From assembly GCA_947260005.1 (NCBI GenBank), contig CAMYOL010000047.1:1-63610 (forward strand): DNA of 63,610 bases, written 5' to 3'. Both the position numbers and the translations under genes were made by a program. Origin of the DNA: an uncultured Ectothiorhodospiraceae bacterium (GTDB lineage Bacteria; Pseudomonadota; Gammaproteobacteria; UBA6429; Thiohalophilaceae). The notes under the pieces are model-generated. The model had not been told where the DNA came from, made no database searches, and saw nothing but the letters and a program-made list of their open reading frames with translations. Shown in pieces: positions 17,714 to 28,114 of this stretch. How positions within the stretch are numbered: the stretch's first letter is position 1; each line of letters opens with the position of its first letter.

Positions 17714-18750
17714 TGAGCCCTCGTCAAATTTTTATCATTGTTGCTCTGTTTGTAATAGGGCTATTGGTTTATGCATCATTTTTTACCGTAACTGAACGCG
17801 AGCTGGCTATTAAGTTTCGTCTCGGTGAAATTGTCAAAGCCGACTACAAACCTGGTTTATATTTCCAGATGCCGTTGGTCAATAACGTCATTAAATATGA
17901 ACGTCGTATCTTAATGTTAGATGCAAGACCGACTGAATATCTCACCAACGAAAAGAAAAAATTGGTCGTCGATTTCTATGCGAAGTGGCGCATTAATGAT
18001 GTCAGTGAATTCTATCGTACGATGTCACGCGGCAATATAAATACCGCGAGACAACGTATCTTTAATATCATTAATAACGGCCTGAAGAGTCAGTTTAGTC
18101 AATACAGCCTGACCGAACTTGTGTCGGGTGAAAAATCTCAACGTAGCCAGACTTTTACGACTAGTGAAGCTAACACGGTCAGTACGGATAAAAGGATTGA
18201 CAGTGATGCCGTTGCCACGTTTAGAACAGAGTGTATGCAACGCCAGATTGATGAGGCAAAAGCGGCAGGCGAACCTTCTACCGATATCGATATTCGTGCA
18301 ATGGTGATGTGTATCATCACGGCGCAAGCGAATGCCGAGGTGGAAAAATATGGTATTTCGATTGTTGATATTCGTATCAAACGCATTGATTTGACCAAGA
18401 AGATCGAAAACGATGTGTTTGCCCGCATGCGCTCTGAGCGTGAGCAATATGCCGCAGAAATTCGTTCTAGCGGTAAAGAAGAGGCGGAAAAAATGCGTGC
18501 CAATGCAGACAAGCAACGGACTATCGTTTTGGCGAATGCCTATAAAACGGCACAGAAGACTCGTGGTGCGGGCGATGCCAAAGCAGCTGAGACCTATGCC
18601 AATGCTTACAATAAAGACAAGGAATTTTATTCCTTCTATAGAAGTTTGGATGCCTATAAGAATTCTTTCGATGGCGACGGCGATATTCTGGTATTAGAGC
18701 CAAATTCAGATTTCTTTAACTATTTTAAACAAACCCGACCAAAACCCTAA
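17713..18750 (+). CDS. hflC: FtsH protease modulator HflC
   Basis: 345 residues, slightly longer than the E. coli protein (334). A membrane anchor lies at residues 5-23. The SPFH domain includes TVTERELAIKFRLGEIV, YEKRILMLDARPTEY-like sequence and the late motif EFYSFYRSLDAYK. A segment near residues 135-200 (TTSEANTVSTDKRIDSDA and following) looks like an insertion relative to short family members. It is partner of HflK, and the ATG overlaps the hflK stop by one base. Confidence 0.95.
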   Translation: MSPRQIFIIVALFVIGLLVYASFFTVTERELAIKFRLGEIVKADYKPGLYFQMPLVNNVIKYERRILMLDARPTEYLTNEKKKLVVDFYAKWRINDVSEFYRTMSRGNINTARQRIFNIINNGLKSQFSQYSLTELVSGEKSQRSQTFTTSEANTVSTDKRIDSDAVATFRTECMQRQIDEAKAAGEPSTDIDIRAMVMCIITAQANAEVEKYGISIVDIRIKRIDLTKKIENDVFARMRSEREQYAAEIRSSGKEEAEKMRANADKQRTIVLANAYKTAQKTRGAGDAKAAETYANAYNKDKEFYSFYRSLDAYKNSFDGDGDILVLEPNSDFFNYFKQTRPKP

Positions 18751-18769
18751 ACAATAGATACTTCAAGAG

Positions 18770-18820
18770 ACCGGGCCGCTTTGTATTCACTATGAATATC
18801 CAGTGGCCCGGGTTTTTTTT
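18770..18820 (+). terminator. Rho-independent terminator after hflC
   Basis: The stem CCGGGCC/GGCCCGG (18771-18777 with 18805-18811) is extended by CGCT/AGTG-type pairs. Eight T residues follow at 18813-18820. Clear intrinsic terminator. Confidence 0.88.
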
Positions 18821-18829
18821 GAGTGAGAG

Positions 18830-19018
18830 ATGATGGATATTGTATTTATCGCACTTGGATTGTTCATGGTTTTTGAAGGAATTATGCCGACCATTGCTCC
18901 TGAGACCTATCAGCGAATGATGGCATTAGTGAGTCAGCTACCAGCAAGTTCGCTTCGAAAAGTGGGATTGGTTATGATTGGCATTGGAACCTTAATTATT
19001 TTTATAGCAAAGTCTTAA
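18830..19018 (+). CDS. yjeT: DUF2065 small inner-membrane protein (YjeT-like)
   Basis: 62 residues with two membrane helices (about 4-20 and 42-60) and the loop APETYQRMM. This is the size and pattern of the YjeT/DUF2065 family found after hflC in many gammaproteobacteria. Function unknown. Start may be 18830 or the next codon, 18833. It lies just after the hflC terminator and 3 bases before hisZ. Confidence 0.85.
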   Translation: MMDIVFIALGLFMVFEGIMPTIAPETYQRMMALVSQLPASSLRKVGLVMIGIGTLIIFIAKS

Positions 19019-19021
19019 ATC

Positions 19022-20218
19022 ATGAGTAACGAAACCTGGTTATTACCGGAAGGAATAGAAGAGGTCTTGCCTCCGCGTGCTGCTTTTTTGGAAGCGAAAC
19101 GTCGTGCAATATTGGATCATTATCAGTGCTGGGGCTATGAACTGGTTATGCCGCCACTGATCGAATATCTTGAGTCATTATTAACGGGGACCGGAGATGA
19201 TCTGGATCTTCAGACCTTTAAGTTAACCGATCAGCTCAATGGGCGGATGATGGGCGTACGTGCCGATATGACTCCGCAAGTTGCACGCATTGATGCACAC
19301 CAGTTACGCCGCCAAACCCCAACCCGGCTTTGTTATATGGGAACGGTTTTGCTTACGCGGCCAGATGGATTTGATGCTTCGCGAGCGCCATTGCAAATCG
19401 GTCTTGAGCTTTATGGACACTCCGGTGTTGAGAGTGATGTTGAGGTCTTTCAATTGATGGTTGAGACTCTGCAAATTTGTGGAGTGAAGGATGTCTATTT
19501 TGACTTAGGTCATGTTGGTATCTATCGAGGTCTGGTTAAGCAGGCCGGGCTTGATACTCAACAAGAGGCAACCTTATTTGATGCTTTGCAACGTAAAGCG
19601 AAGCCTGAAATTAACGACATGCTGTCCGAAATCAATATTGATGAAACGGTCCGGGATATGCTTCTGGCCCTGGCCGATTTAAATGGTGGTCAGGATGTTC
19701 TTACCAGGATGGAAAAAGTGTTGGCCAAGGCCAATGTTGAAGTAAAGCAGGCAATGTCAGAATTAAAAAATATTGCGGTAGCGATTGCCAGACGCATCCC
19801 TAATGTCAGTCTGCATTTCGATTTGGCTGAATTACGTGGCTACCACTATCATACGGGGGTCGTGTTTGCGGCGTTTACCAGCGGTAAAGGTTCGGCTATC
19901 GCGCAAGGTGGACGCTATGATGGTATTGGTGAGGTTTTTGGAAATACTCGTCCAGCCACAGGCTTTAGCACCGATTTAAAAACTCTATTGGCATTTAACC
20001 ATGAAGAAGTGGTACAAAAGCCAGGAATTTTTGCGCCCTGTGGCGATGGAACTGATAGTGACGATGATGAGTTATTGCAGCAGGCAATAGCAAAATCAAG
20101 GGCGACTGGTGAGCGGGTTATCGTTGAATTACCAGGACAAACCGGTGATGCCAAAGCGTTAGGTTGCGATCGTCAGTTTGTGAAACAAAAAAATCAGTGG
20201 CAAATTAAACCAATTTAA
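19022..20218 (+). CDS. hisZ: ATP phosphoribosyltransferase regulatory subunit HisZ
   Basis: 398 residues with a class II aminoacyl-tRNA-synthetase-like core: GDDLDLQTFKL, VRADMTPQVARIDAH, GRYDGIGEVFG. It resembles HisRS but lacks the C-terminal anticodon domain. HisZ combines with short-form HisG to make active, histidine-regulated ATP phosphoribosyltransferase. The position before purA is conserved in gammaproteobacteria with short HisG. hisG itself is not in the window. Confidence 0.93.
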   Translation: MSNETWLLPEGIEEVLPPRAAFLEAKRRAILDHYQCWGYELVMPPLIEYLESLLTGTGDDLDLQTFKLTDQLNGRMMGVRADMTPQVARIDAHQLRRQTPTRLCYMGTVLLTRPDGFDASRAPLQIGLELYGHSGVESDVEVFQLMVETLQICGVKDVYFDLGHVGIYRGLVKQAGLDTQQEATLFDALQRKAKPEINDMLSEINIDETVRDMLLALADLNGGQDVLTRMEKVLAKANVEVKQAMSELKNIAVAIARRIPNVSLHFDLAELRGYHYHTGVVFAAFTSGKGSAIAQGGRYDGIGEVFGNTRPATGFSTDLKTLLAFNHEEVVQKPGIFAPCGDGTDSDDDELLQQAIAKSRATGERVIVELPGQTGDAKALGCDRQFVKQKNQWQIKPI

Positions 20219-21571
<1,353 letters not shown>

Positions 21572-21579
21572 CGACCAAT

Positions 21580-21606
21580 GCCAGGAATTCCTCCTGGCGT
21601 TTTTAT
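21580..21606 (+). terminator. Rho-independent terminator after purA
   Basis: The stem GCCAGGA/TCCTGGC has the loop ATTCC and is followed by GTTTTTA. Compact and convincing. Confidence 0.85.
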
Positions 21607-21728
21607 AATTCTTATTTATTTCTAACTAAAAAATTCTCAAGCCCGTTTAGCTCAGGCCGCTATATAAAAGTGTCTGTAGCAGGCTATTGTCTGTAATAAT
21701 AATTGTTTAAATTTTAACTGGGGCATCT

Positions 21729-22934
21729 ATGCCAAATGTTTTCGTCGGTCGTCAGCCAATCTTTGATTGTGATCTGAAGGTTTTTGCATATGAGCTATTG
21801 TATCGTGCTGCCGAACAAGCGACTTCATCAAGCGGCATGGTGAGTGGCGATGATGCAACGACCACTACAATCATAAATACCTTTGTCGAAATTGGCTTAG
21901 ATAAATTGGTGCGGGGAAAATTGGCAGCCATCAATTTAACAGAAAAATTTTTATTAGAAGATAATCAGTTACCGTTTACACCTAAGCAGGTTATTTTAGA
22001 GATACTGGAAGATGTTCCGGTGACTCCGGCGTTGATCGAGGCGGTAGAAAAACTGGTTCAACAAGGATATGTCATTGCACTGGATGATTATTTATATAAT
22101 CCATCGCATAAGCCGCTTTTGGAACTGGCGTCGATCGTTAAGATTGATCTAATGGCATTGGATGATCAGCAGTTGTTAGAACACGTGAAGGTGTTAAAAC
22201 AATATGATGTCAAACTTATCGCCGAGAAAATAGAAACGCCCGAGGAATTTATTCATTGCCGAGATTTAGGTTTTGATTATTTTCAGGGGTATTTTTTAAG
22301 CCGGCCGCAAATTGTTTCGGCAAAAAGCCTGCCGACCAACCGACTGACGGTTTTGAATCTTTTATCCGTATTGCATAATCCTAATTCGGACACCGATGAC
22401 CTAACCGAGGCTATCAATACGGATGTGACCACCAGTTATAAGTTATTAAAGTTAATTAATTCTGCTGCCTTTAATTTAAACCGAAATATAGAATCGATCC
22501 AGCAGGGTGTATTGTTACTTGGTCGTCGACAATTGATGAGTTGGGCTTCAATGTTATCGATGAGCAGTTTAAGTGATCGACCCTCAGAAATTTTACGTAC
22601 CGCGATGACCCGTGCCAAAATGTGTGAGTTACTCGCCGAGAGAATCACGGTAACAGAACCTGAAGGTTATTTTACGGTGGGCCTGTTTTCTGCACTGGAT
22701 TTATTGTTACAACAACCGTTACCCAAATTACTCGAACCCTTACCATTAAGCGATGAGGTTCAGGAAGGTTTGTTATATCAAAAGGGTTTGATGGGTAAAG
22801 TACTGTCCTGTGTTCTGGCCTATGAAATCTCAGACTGGAAAAATGTCACCCTGGAACCATTGAGTACCGATGAAATTCTGGTTGCTAATATCGAAGCGGT
22901 TACCTGGGCCAACGCGATCATGGATACGCTTTAG
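21729..22934 (+). CDS. EAL-HDOD signalling protein (YuxH/CdgJ type)
   Basis: 401 residues. The N-terminal EAL domain (about 1-200) is followed by an HDOD domain (about 200-390; NLLSVLHNPNSD, LLKLINSAAFN and LLGRRQLMSWA). Residues that bind cyclic-di-GMP and metal in active EAL enzymes appear kept: ELLYR, INLTE, EILED, ALDDY, KIDLM, AEKIET and FQGYFLSRP. Family members often lack activity and control motility or biofilm, so enzymatic activity is an inference. It is monocistronic, with its own terminator-bounded region. Confidence 0.9.
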   Translation: MPNVFVGRQPIFDCDLKVFAYELLYRAAEQATSSSGMVSGDDATTTTIINTFVEIGLDKLVRGKLAAINLTEKFLLEDNQLPFTPKQVILEILEDVPVTPALIEAVEKLVQQGYVIALDDYLYNPSHKPLLELASIVKIDLMALDDQQLLEHVKVLKQYDVKLIAEKIETPEEFIHCRDLGFDYFQGYFLSRPQIVSAKSLPTNRLTVLNLLSVLHNPNSDTDDLTEAINTDVTTSYKLLKLINSAAFNLNRNIESIQQGVLLLGRRQLMSWASMLSMSSLSDRPSEILRTAMTRAKMCELLAERITVTEPEGYFTVGLFSALDLLLQQPLPKLLEPLPLSDEVQEGLLYQKGLMGKVLSCVLAYEISDWKNVTLEPLSTDEILVANIEAVTWANAIMDTL

Positions 22935-22950
22935 TAATAAAATTTATCAT

Positions 22951-23093
22951 GTCATCCTAACCGTAGCGTAGCGTAGCGTAGGGAGTACTGCATGAAACGC
23001 GTAGTGATTGACCGTAGCGCAGCGAAGGAAATACTGTTCGAAACGCGCAGCGGTTCAAGGCAGTGCAAAGCATGTGGAGCGGAGCGAAGGATT
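22951..23093. repeat. GTCATCCTAACCG...GGAGCGAAGGATT dispersed repeat (reverse copy)
   Basis: This is a mosaic of short palindromes and GCGTAG/GCGAAG units, homologous in reverse orientation to 41106-41321. It includes GTAGCGTAGCGTAGCGTAGG and GTGGAGCGGAGCGAAGGATT. It fills the space between the EAL-HDOD gene and the convergent unknown gene. Confidence 0.75.
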
Positions 23094-23113
23094 TTAATAT
23101 TTGTACTTAATCT

Positions 23114-23599
23114 TTAAATTTCTGTCGGTGACATTAACACCCGATCCTGTCCCCGAGCTTTGATCATTTCAAAGCCGATACACTCTCCACTTTCAGATTG
23201 CGCACCTACATCGGAAAACATCTGTATTTTTTCAATAGAAGACCAATCCATACTTGGGTTTTGTTTAAGTTGTTTTTCCAGCTCGTCAAGTTCGGAAATA
23301 AAAGTAAGAGATACCCGATTATTATCCAGTTGTCTGACGATCAGTAAACCGGATCGGACCTCTCTGATTTTCGCGAGTAATGTAGCCGGTTCTTCCAGCG
23401 TCGCTTTTTCAAAATCGATCGCTTCAGATGCCGTCGAGGTGATGACCCACCAACTTTTTCCACCGATTAGCACCATATTATCGTGAACAGGGTGATTCCG
23501 TCTTATGACCTCCAGACAAAGCGTTAAAAGATCCATCGCCGCCTGGGTATTAATCGCCATTAATTCATGTTCATTAAATAAAATCTTTCTGTTAGCCAT
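23114..23599 (-). CDS. Conserved-looking hypothetical protein, 161 residues
   Basis: Soluble protein, no signal peptide or membrane helix. It has a mixed alpha/beta look, with NMVLIGGKSWWVITSTAS near residues 40-58, VSLTFISELDELEKQL and a C-terminal FEMIKARGQDRVLMSP. I do not recognise the family. A possible upstream signal is AGGAAGAGGC about 10 bases before the start. It is convergent with the EAL-HDOD gene. No functional inference is safe. Confidence 0.7.
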   Translation of the reverse strand: MANRKILFNEHELMAINTQAAMDLLTLCLEVIRRNHPVHDNMVLIGGKSWWVITSTASEAIDFEKATLEEPATLLAKIREVRSGLLIVRQLDNNRVSLTFISELDELEKQLKQNPSMDWSSIEKIQMFSDVGAQSESGECIGFEMIKARGQDRVLMSPTEI

Positions 23600-23771
23600 A
23601 AAAAATGCCTCTTCCTGAGTTCCAGGGTTATTCAGGAAAATAATAGTGGCAGGGCCATGTTGGGACTTGTCTTAAAACGACAATCGTTTGGCAGCGATTT
23701 TGTTAAGGAATAAGCCTCAGAATCCGTTGCTGAGACGAATGTCGCGTTGAGACAAGAATTAGGATAAGAAA

Positions 23772-23858
23772 TGGTGCCGAGGAGAGGACTTGAACCTCCA
23801 CGGGGTTGCCCCCACTAGCACCTGAAGCTAGCGTGTCTACCAATTTCACCACCTCGGC
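23772..23858 (-). tRNA. tRNA-Leu (CAG)
   Basis: The 87-base class II tRNA includes encoded CCA. The acceptor stem is GCCGAGG/CCTCGGC. The anticodon arm is CTAGC-TTCAGGT-GCTAG, giving anticodon CAG. A long variable arm (GGGGGCAACCCCG) and the T-loop GTTCAAGTC are visible. It lies just upstream of, and opposite to, rnr. Confidence 0.97.
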
Positions 23859-23935
23859 TAAGATGGCATTTCTTCATGCTTGTCAATTTAAAACGCTAAC
23901 TTTCTTATTATATAAGTGCTATAGTCTCAGAACAT

Positions 23936-26542
23936 ATGAGTAAAAGAAAAAAAGACCCTCACGCGGAGCGTGAATCCCTCAAGTACGAAAATCCTATTGC
24001 CAGTCGTGAATTTATCCTCGAGTTTCTGGAGTCTGCCGGAGTCCCGTTAAGGCTGGATGCGATTGCGAGTCATTTTAGCCTAACCGATGACATGGGGCGT
24101 ACTGCTCTACATAGGCGTTTACGTGCGATGGAACGGGATGGTCAAATTCTGTTTAATCGCCGTAAGCAATATTGTATTGCTAGCAAGATGGATTTAGTGC
24201 CTGGACGAGTCATTGGTCATCCCAGTGGGTTTGGTTTTCTTGTACCCGATAAGGGGGGCGATGACCTTTTTTTATCCGCACGTGAAATGCATGCCGTGAT
24301 GCATAGCGATCGTGTTGTCGCCCGTGAAGTCGGTGTCGATCGACGCGGTCGACGTGAAGGTATGGTGGTCGAGGTACTTGAACGCGGTATGTTGCATATC
24401 GTTGGACGATTATTTATTGAAAATAACATGGGTTTTGTTATTGCGGATAATAAACGTATTCCACACGATATCTTAATCGCCAACGACAACTTTAACGGGG
24501 CCAAACATGGCCAGATTGTATCTCTCGAGATAATCGAGTATCCGACTCGACATCGCCAGGCTATGGGTAAAGTGATTGAGGTGATTGGTGATCACATGGC
24601 ACCCGGTATGGAAATTGATATTGCCATCCGAAATTATGATTTACCTCAACAATGGCCTGCAGAGGTTGAGTCTGAGATTAAAAGCTTAACCGAACACGTC
24701 TCGGAAAAGGATAAAAAAGGTCGAGAGGATATTCGCGACTTACCATTGGTCACCATCGACGGTGAAGATGCACGTGATTTTGATGATGCGGTCTATTGTG
24801 AACCTCAGGGCAAAGGTTGGCGTTTGCTGGTAGCCATTGCCGATGTCTCTCATTATGTCAAACCCAATAGCGCACTAGATAGTGAAGCCAATAATCGCGG
24901 CACCTCTGTCTATTTCCCTGAACGAGTCATTCCGATGTTGCCAGAAATCCTGTCGAACGGATTATGTTCACTCAAACCGAAGATTGATCGTCTGTGCATG
25001 GTTTGTGACATGGATATCAGTGCCACCGGGCAGCTTAAGGGTTATCGTTTCTACCCGTCCGTCATGCACTCGCATGCTCGATTGACCTATAATAAGGTTG
25101 CGGCCATGTTGGTCGATGCTGATAAAGCATTATGTAATGAATACAAAGATGTTTTACCGCATTTAGAAAATTTATATGGTTTATTTAAAACCTTGTTAAA
25201 GTCGCGTGAGCGTCGTGGTGCGATTGAGTTTGAATCCACCGAAACCCGTATTGTCTTTGGTGAAAATAAAAAGATTGAACAGATCGTTCCGGTTACACGC
25301 AACGATGCACACCGGTTAATCGAAGAATGCATGCTAATGGCGAATGTGGCGACTGCAGAATATTTATCTGAGCACGAGATGAATGCCTTGTATCGGAATC
25401 ATGAACCGCCGGGTGAAGAAAAATTATCAGAGTTACGAGAATTCCTCTCAGAAATAGGTCTGAACCTGGGCGGAGGCAATGAGCCTGAGCCAGGTCATTA
25501 TAAAAAATTATTAGAATCGATCCGGGAACGGCATGATTCTCATCTGATTCAGACGGTTTTATTACGCAGTTTAAAACAGGCCGTCTATGCCCCTGAGAAT
25601 CTGGGTCATTTTGGTCTGGCATATGATGCCTATGCACATTTTACCTCTCCTATTCGCCGTTACCCAGATCTGTTAGTGCATCGTGCGATCCGGCATATCC
25701 TGGCTGGAAAATCGGTTGAACAATACCGGTATAGTGCAGATGACATGGCCATGTTAGGTGATCATTGCAGCATGACTGAGCGACGTGCGGATGAGGCTAC
25801 GCGTGATGCAACCGATTGGCTCAAGTGTGAATACATGCTGGATAAGCTTGGTCAGGAATATCAGGGAGTGATTACCACGGTCACCGGTTTTGGTATTTTT
25901 GTCGAGCTAAAAGATATCTATGTAGAAGGGCTGATTCACATTACAGCTTTGAAACAGGATTATTACCATCATGATCCGATTCATCACCGTTTGATCGGTG
26001 AACGTACCGGTAAAATGTATCGTTTAGGTGATCCTATCAATGTATTGGTCGCCCGAGTTGATCTGGATGAGAAAAAGATCGATTTTGACCTCGCCGATGG
26101 TCAGCCGGATGTGAAACAGGATAAAAGGTCAGCTAACCGTAGAACAGGTTCCTCAACAAGAAAGACCAGGTCAGATAAGAAAAACAGAGATAAAAAGAAA
26201 TCTAATAAGGAAAAGCCGGGGCAAAAGAAAACCAATAAGAAGTCGACTGATAAGAAAAAAGTTGGCAAGAAAAAGACTAATAAGAAAAAAGTAACTAAAA
26301 AGAAGATCTTAAAGAAAAAAATAGTCAAGAAAAAGACCAGTAAGAAGAAAGCCAGTAAGAAAAAAATAACTAAAAAGAAATTTTCAAAGAAAAAGACGAA
26401 TAAAAAGGTCAGCAAGAAAAAAACGACTAAAAAGAAATCGGGCAAAAAGAAAAGCGCCAAAAAGACGGCCGGAAAAAAAACGGCGAGCAAGAAAAAACGT
26501 ACTGCAAATCGAAAAAAGAAGCAGGCTAAGCGTAGGCGTTAA
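23936..26542 (+). CDS. rnr: Ribonuclease R with long lysine-rich tail
   Basis: 868 residues. This 3'-5' exoribonuclease degrades structured RNA. The N-terminal winged-helix and cold-shock domains lead to the RNB catalytic domain, with the metal-binding run GEDARDFDDAVY and the late motif FTSPIRRYPDLLVHR. An S1 domain is at about 650-720 (GVITTVTGFGIFVEL). From about residue 722 to 868 the sequence is almost entirely Lys/Arg/Ser/Thr, roughly 147 residues; E. coli has a shorter basic tail. rlmB follows after 3 bases, a conserved pairing. Confidence 0.96.
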   Translation: MSKRKKDPHAERESLKYENPIASREFILEFLESAGVPLRLDAIASHFSLTDDMGRTALHRRLRAMERDGQILFNRRKQYCIASKMDLVPGRVIGHPSGFGFLVPDKGGDDLFLSAREMHAVMHSDRVVAREVGVDRRGRREGMVVEVLERGMLHIVGRLFIENNMGFVIADNKRIPHDILIANDNFNGAKHGQIVSLEIIEYPTRHRQAMGKVIEVIGDHMAPGMEIDIAIRNYDLPQQWPAEVESEIKSLTEHVSEKDKKGREDIRDLPLVTIDGEDARDFDDAVYCEPQGKGWRLLVAIADVSHYVKPNSALDSEANNRGTSVYFPERVIPMLPEILSNGLCSLKPKIDRLCMVCDMDISATGQLKGYRFYPSVMHSHARLTYNKVAAMLVDADKALCNEYKDVLPHLENLYGLFKTLLKSRERRGAIEFESTETRIVFGENKKIEQIVPVTRNDAHRLIEECMLMANVATAEYLSEHEMNALYRNHEPPGEEKLSELREFLSEIGLNLGGGNEPEPGHYKKLLESIRERHDSHLIQTVLLRSLKQAVYAPENLGHFGLAYDAYAHFTSPIRRYPDLLVHRAIRHILAGKSVEQYRYSADDMAMLGDHCSMTERRADEATRDATDWLKCEYMLDKLGQEYQGVITTVTGFGIFVELKDIYVEGLIHITALKQDYYHHDPIHHRLIGERTGKMYRLGDPINVLVARVDLDEKKIDFDLADGQPDVKQDKRSANRRTGSSTRKTRSDKKNRDKKKSNKEKPGQKKTNKKSTDKKKVGKKKTNKKKVTKKKILKKKIVKKKTSKKKASKKKITKKKFSKKKTNKKVSKKKTTKKKSGKKKSAKKTAGKKTASKKKRTANRKKKQAKRRR

Positions 26543-26545
26543 CCT

Positions 26546-27328
26546 ATGTCTAGAACGAGTTCGAAGTCCGGTAAACGATCAGGTTCAAGATCAGACAAAA
26601 TCTATCTCTATGGTTTGAACACGATTCAAACATTATTGGCAACGACACCAGAACGTGTTCTGGTCATCTACTTTGAACAGAATCGAAAAGATAAACGTAC
26701 CCAAGCCATCTTAGATCTGGCCCAGCAACATGAAATTCCCCATCAATTTTGTCAACGTAGTTTATTTGAAAAAAATCTTGGTGAGGTTAACCATCAGGGA
26801 GTGATGGCTGAGACAAAACCTATTGCAGCGCAATCCGAGAATGATCTTTATCAACAGTTAGATTCAATGGATGCTACGCCATTTTTACTGTGCCTCGATG
26901 GTGTGACCGATCCACATAATCTCGGCGCCTGTTTGCGTACTGCTGATGCAGCGGGCGTTCAGGCGGTGATTGTGCCCAAAGATAATGCCTGCAGTTTGAA
27001 TGCAACCGTTAGTAAAGTGGCCAGTGGTGCCGCTGAGATGATGCCCTTTTATTCAGTCACCAATCTGTCCCGCTGTTTACGTGAGCTCAAGGACAGGGGG
27101 ATCTGGTGCGTGGGGCTCGCCGGAGAAGCATCTCAAGATCTCTATCAGACCGATTTATCTGGGCCATTAGCTCTGGTGATGGGGGCCGAAGGCAAGGGCT
27201 TACGACGATTAACCGCTGAGACCTGCGATAGTCTTGCGTCACTACCGATGCATGGACATGTGAGTAGTTTAAACGTCTCAGTAACCACCGGGATCGCTTT
27301 GTATGAGGCCGTTCGTCAGCGGGCATAA
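26546..27328 (+). CDS. rlmB: 23S rRNA (guanosine-2'-O-)-methyltransferase RlmB
   Basis: 260 residues. It methylates the ribose of G2251 in the peptidyl-transferase P loop. The SpoU (SPOUT) motifs are visible: DPHNLGACLRTADAAG, ALVMGAEGKGLRRLT and SLNVSVTTGIALYEAVRQ. The N-terminus is extended by a basic stretch (SRTSSKSGKRSGSRSDK). It is cotranscribed with rnr. Confidence 0.96.
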   Translation: MSRTSSKSGKRSGSRSDKIYLYGLNTIQTLLATTPERVLVIYFEQNRKDKRTQAILDLAQQHEIPHQFCQRSLFEKNLGEVNHQGVMAETKPIAAQSENDLYQQLDSMDATPFLLCLDGVTDPHNLGACLRTADAAGVQAVIVPKDNACSLNATVSKVASGAAEMMPFYSVTNLSRCLRELKDRGIWCVGLAGEASQDLYQTDLSGPLALVMGAEGKGLRRLTAETCDSLASLPMHGHVSSLNVSVTTGIALYEAVRQRA

Positions 27329-27349
27329 TCCGTTATCCACTTGCTTGAT

Positions 27350-27422
27350 CCGTCTTTCCCGCGGAGGCGGGAATCCATAACTATGACCAAAATCAGGATT
27401 CCCGCCTCCGCGGGAATGACGG
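27350..27422. repeat. GGAATCC/GGATTCC long palindrome after rlmB
   Basis: Two 27-base arms (27350-27376 and 27396-27422) pair with one mismatch around a 19-base spacer. The core TTCCCGCGGAGGCGGGAA is itself a palindrome. It probably works as a terminator for rnr-rlmB. The rest of the gap up to rpsF (27423-27655) holds the probable rpsF promoter and otherwise nothing clear. Confidence 0.85.
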
Positions 27423-27502
27423 TATTCAACTTCATGCTGAAATACATGTCTAGTCAGATGTTAAGTGTATGAATCATAAGCATTAATTAACCCCGACTTT
27501 AC

Positions 27503-27541
27503 TTGCTTACCACCCTGTCGATTCTGTACAATGCGCCGCTC
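27503..27541 (+). promoter_or_regulatory. Probable rpsF promoter with GC-rich discriminator
   Basis: The -10 element is TACAAT at 27527-27532, 18 bases after TTGCTT (27503-27508). It is followed at once by GCGCCGC. The rpsP promoter region at about 43035 has the same TACAATGCGC. A GC-rich discriminator is a known hallmark of stringently controlled promoters; that regulation is an inference here. Confidence 0.5.
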
Positions 27542-27655
27542 ACTTCAGTTCCTCTTATCGGGCACTGGCCGTGAAATACAAATTGATTTAATCCTTGCTC
27601 CACCAGTAGACCAAAAATGTCTAGCTTGGGGGGCTGTTAACCAAAGGGAAACACT

Positions 27656-28096
27656 ATGCGACATTATGAGATCATTTTTTTGGTCCATCCTGACCAAAGC
27701 GAGCAAGTTCCTGCGATGATTGACCGTTATAAGGCGACCATCGAAGGCAAAGAAGGCAAGATACACCGTTTAGAAGACTGGGGTCGCCGCCAACTTGCTT
27801 ATACCATTCTAAAAATTCACAAAGCACATTACGTATTGATGAACATTGAGTGTAATCAGGAAACGCTTGATGAGCTCGAGAGTGCATTTAAATTCAATGA
27901 CGCGGTATTACGTCATATGGTGATTAAATGTAAGAGTGCCGTTACCGAAGCTTCTCCGCTGATCAAAAAAGACGATGATCGTCCTGCGCGTGATAGCTAT
28001 GAAGCCCCTGCTGCCGATGATACGACTGATACATTGGCTGATTCAGACAGCTCAGACACTGACGCGGATAGCGACAGTGATACTGAAGCGGCATAA
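27656..28096 (+). CDS. rpsF: 30S ribosomal protein S6
   Basis: 146 residues, starting [19 protein letters not shown]6 landmarks are [12 protein letters not shown] and [12 protein letters not shown]. The C-terminal tail (about 108-146) is strongly acidic, rich in Asp, Ser and Thr, as in many gammaproteobacterial S6 proteins that receive glutamate modification. rpsR follows after 18 bases. There is no priB between them, unlike in enterobacteria. Confidence 0.97.
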   Translation: MRHYEIIFLVHPDQSEQVPAMIDRYKATIEGKEGKIHRLEDWGRRQLAYTILKIHKAHYVLMNIECNQETLDELESAFKFNDAVLRHMVIKCKSAVTEASPLIKKDDDRPARDSYEAPAADDTTDTLADSDSSDTDADSDSDTEAA

Positions 28097-28114
28097 CGAG
28101 AAGGAGACTATAAG

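Noticed and set aside
18025-18516. 163- and 124-residue minus-strand frames inside hflC
   Set aside because: Overlapping shadow frames of hflC with no independent start signal.
22951-23093. CRISPR array
   Set aside because: The repeats are short, irregular and palindromic with no equal spacers; no cas genes are in the window.
26101-26490. 129-residue Phe/Leu-rich open frame on the minus strand
   Set aside because: It is the antisense of the lysine-rich tail of RNase R: AAG/AAA reads as CTT/TTT. It has no ribosome site and low complexity.
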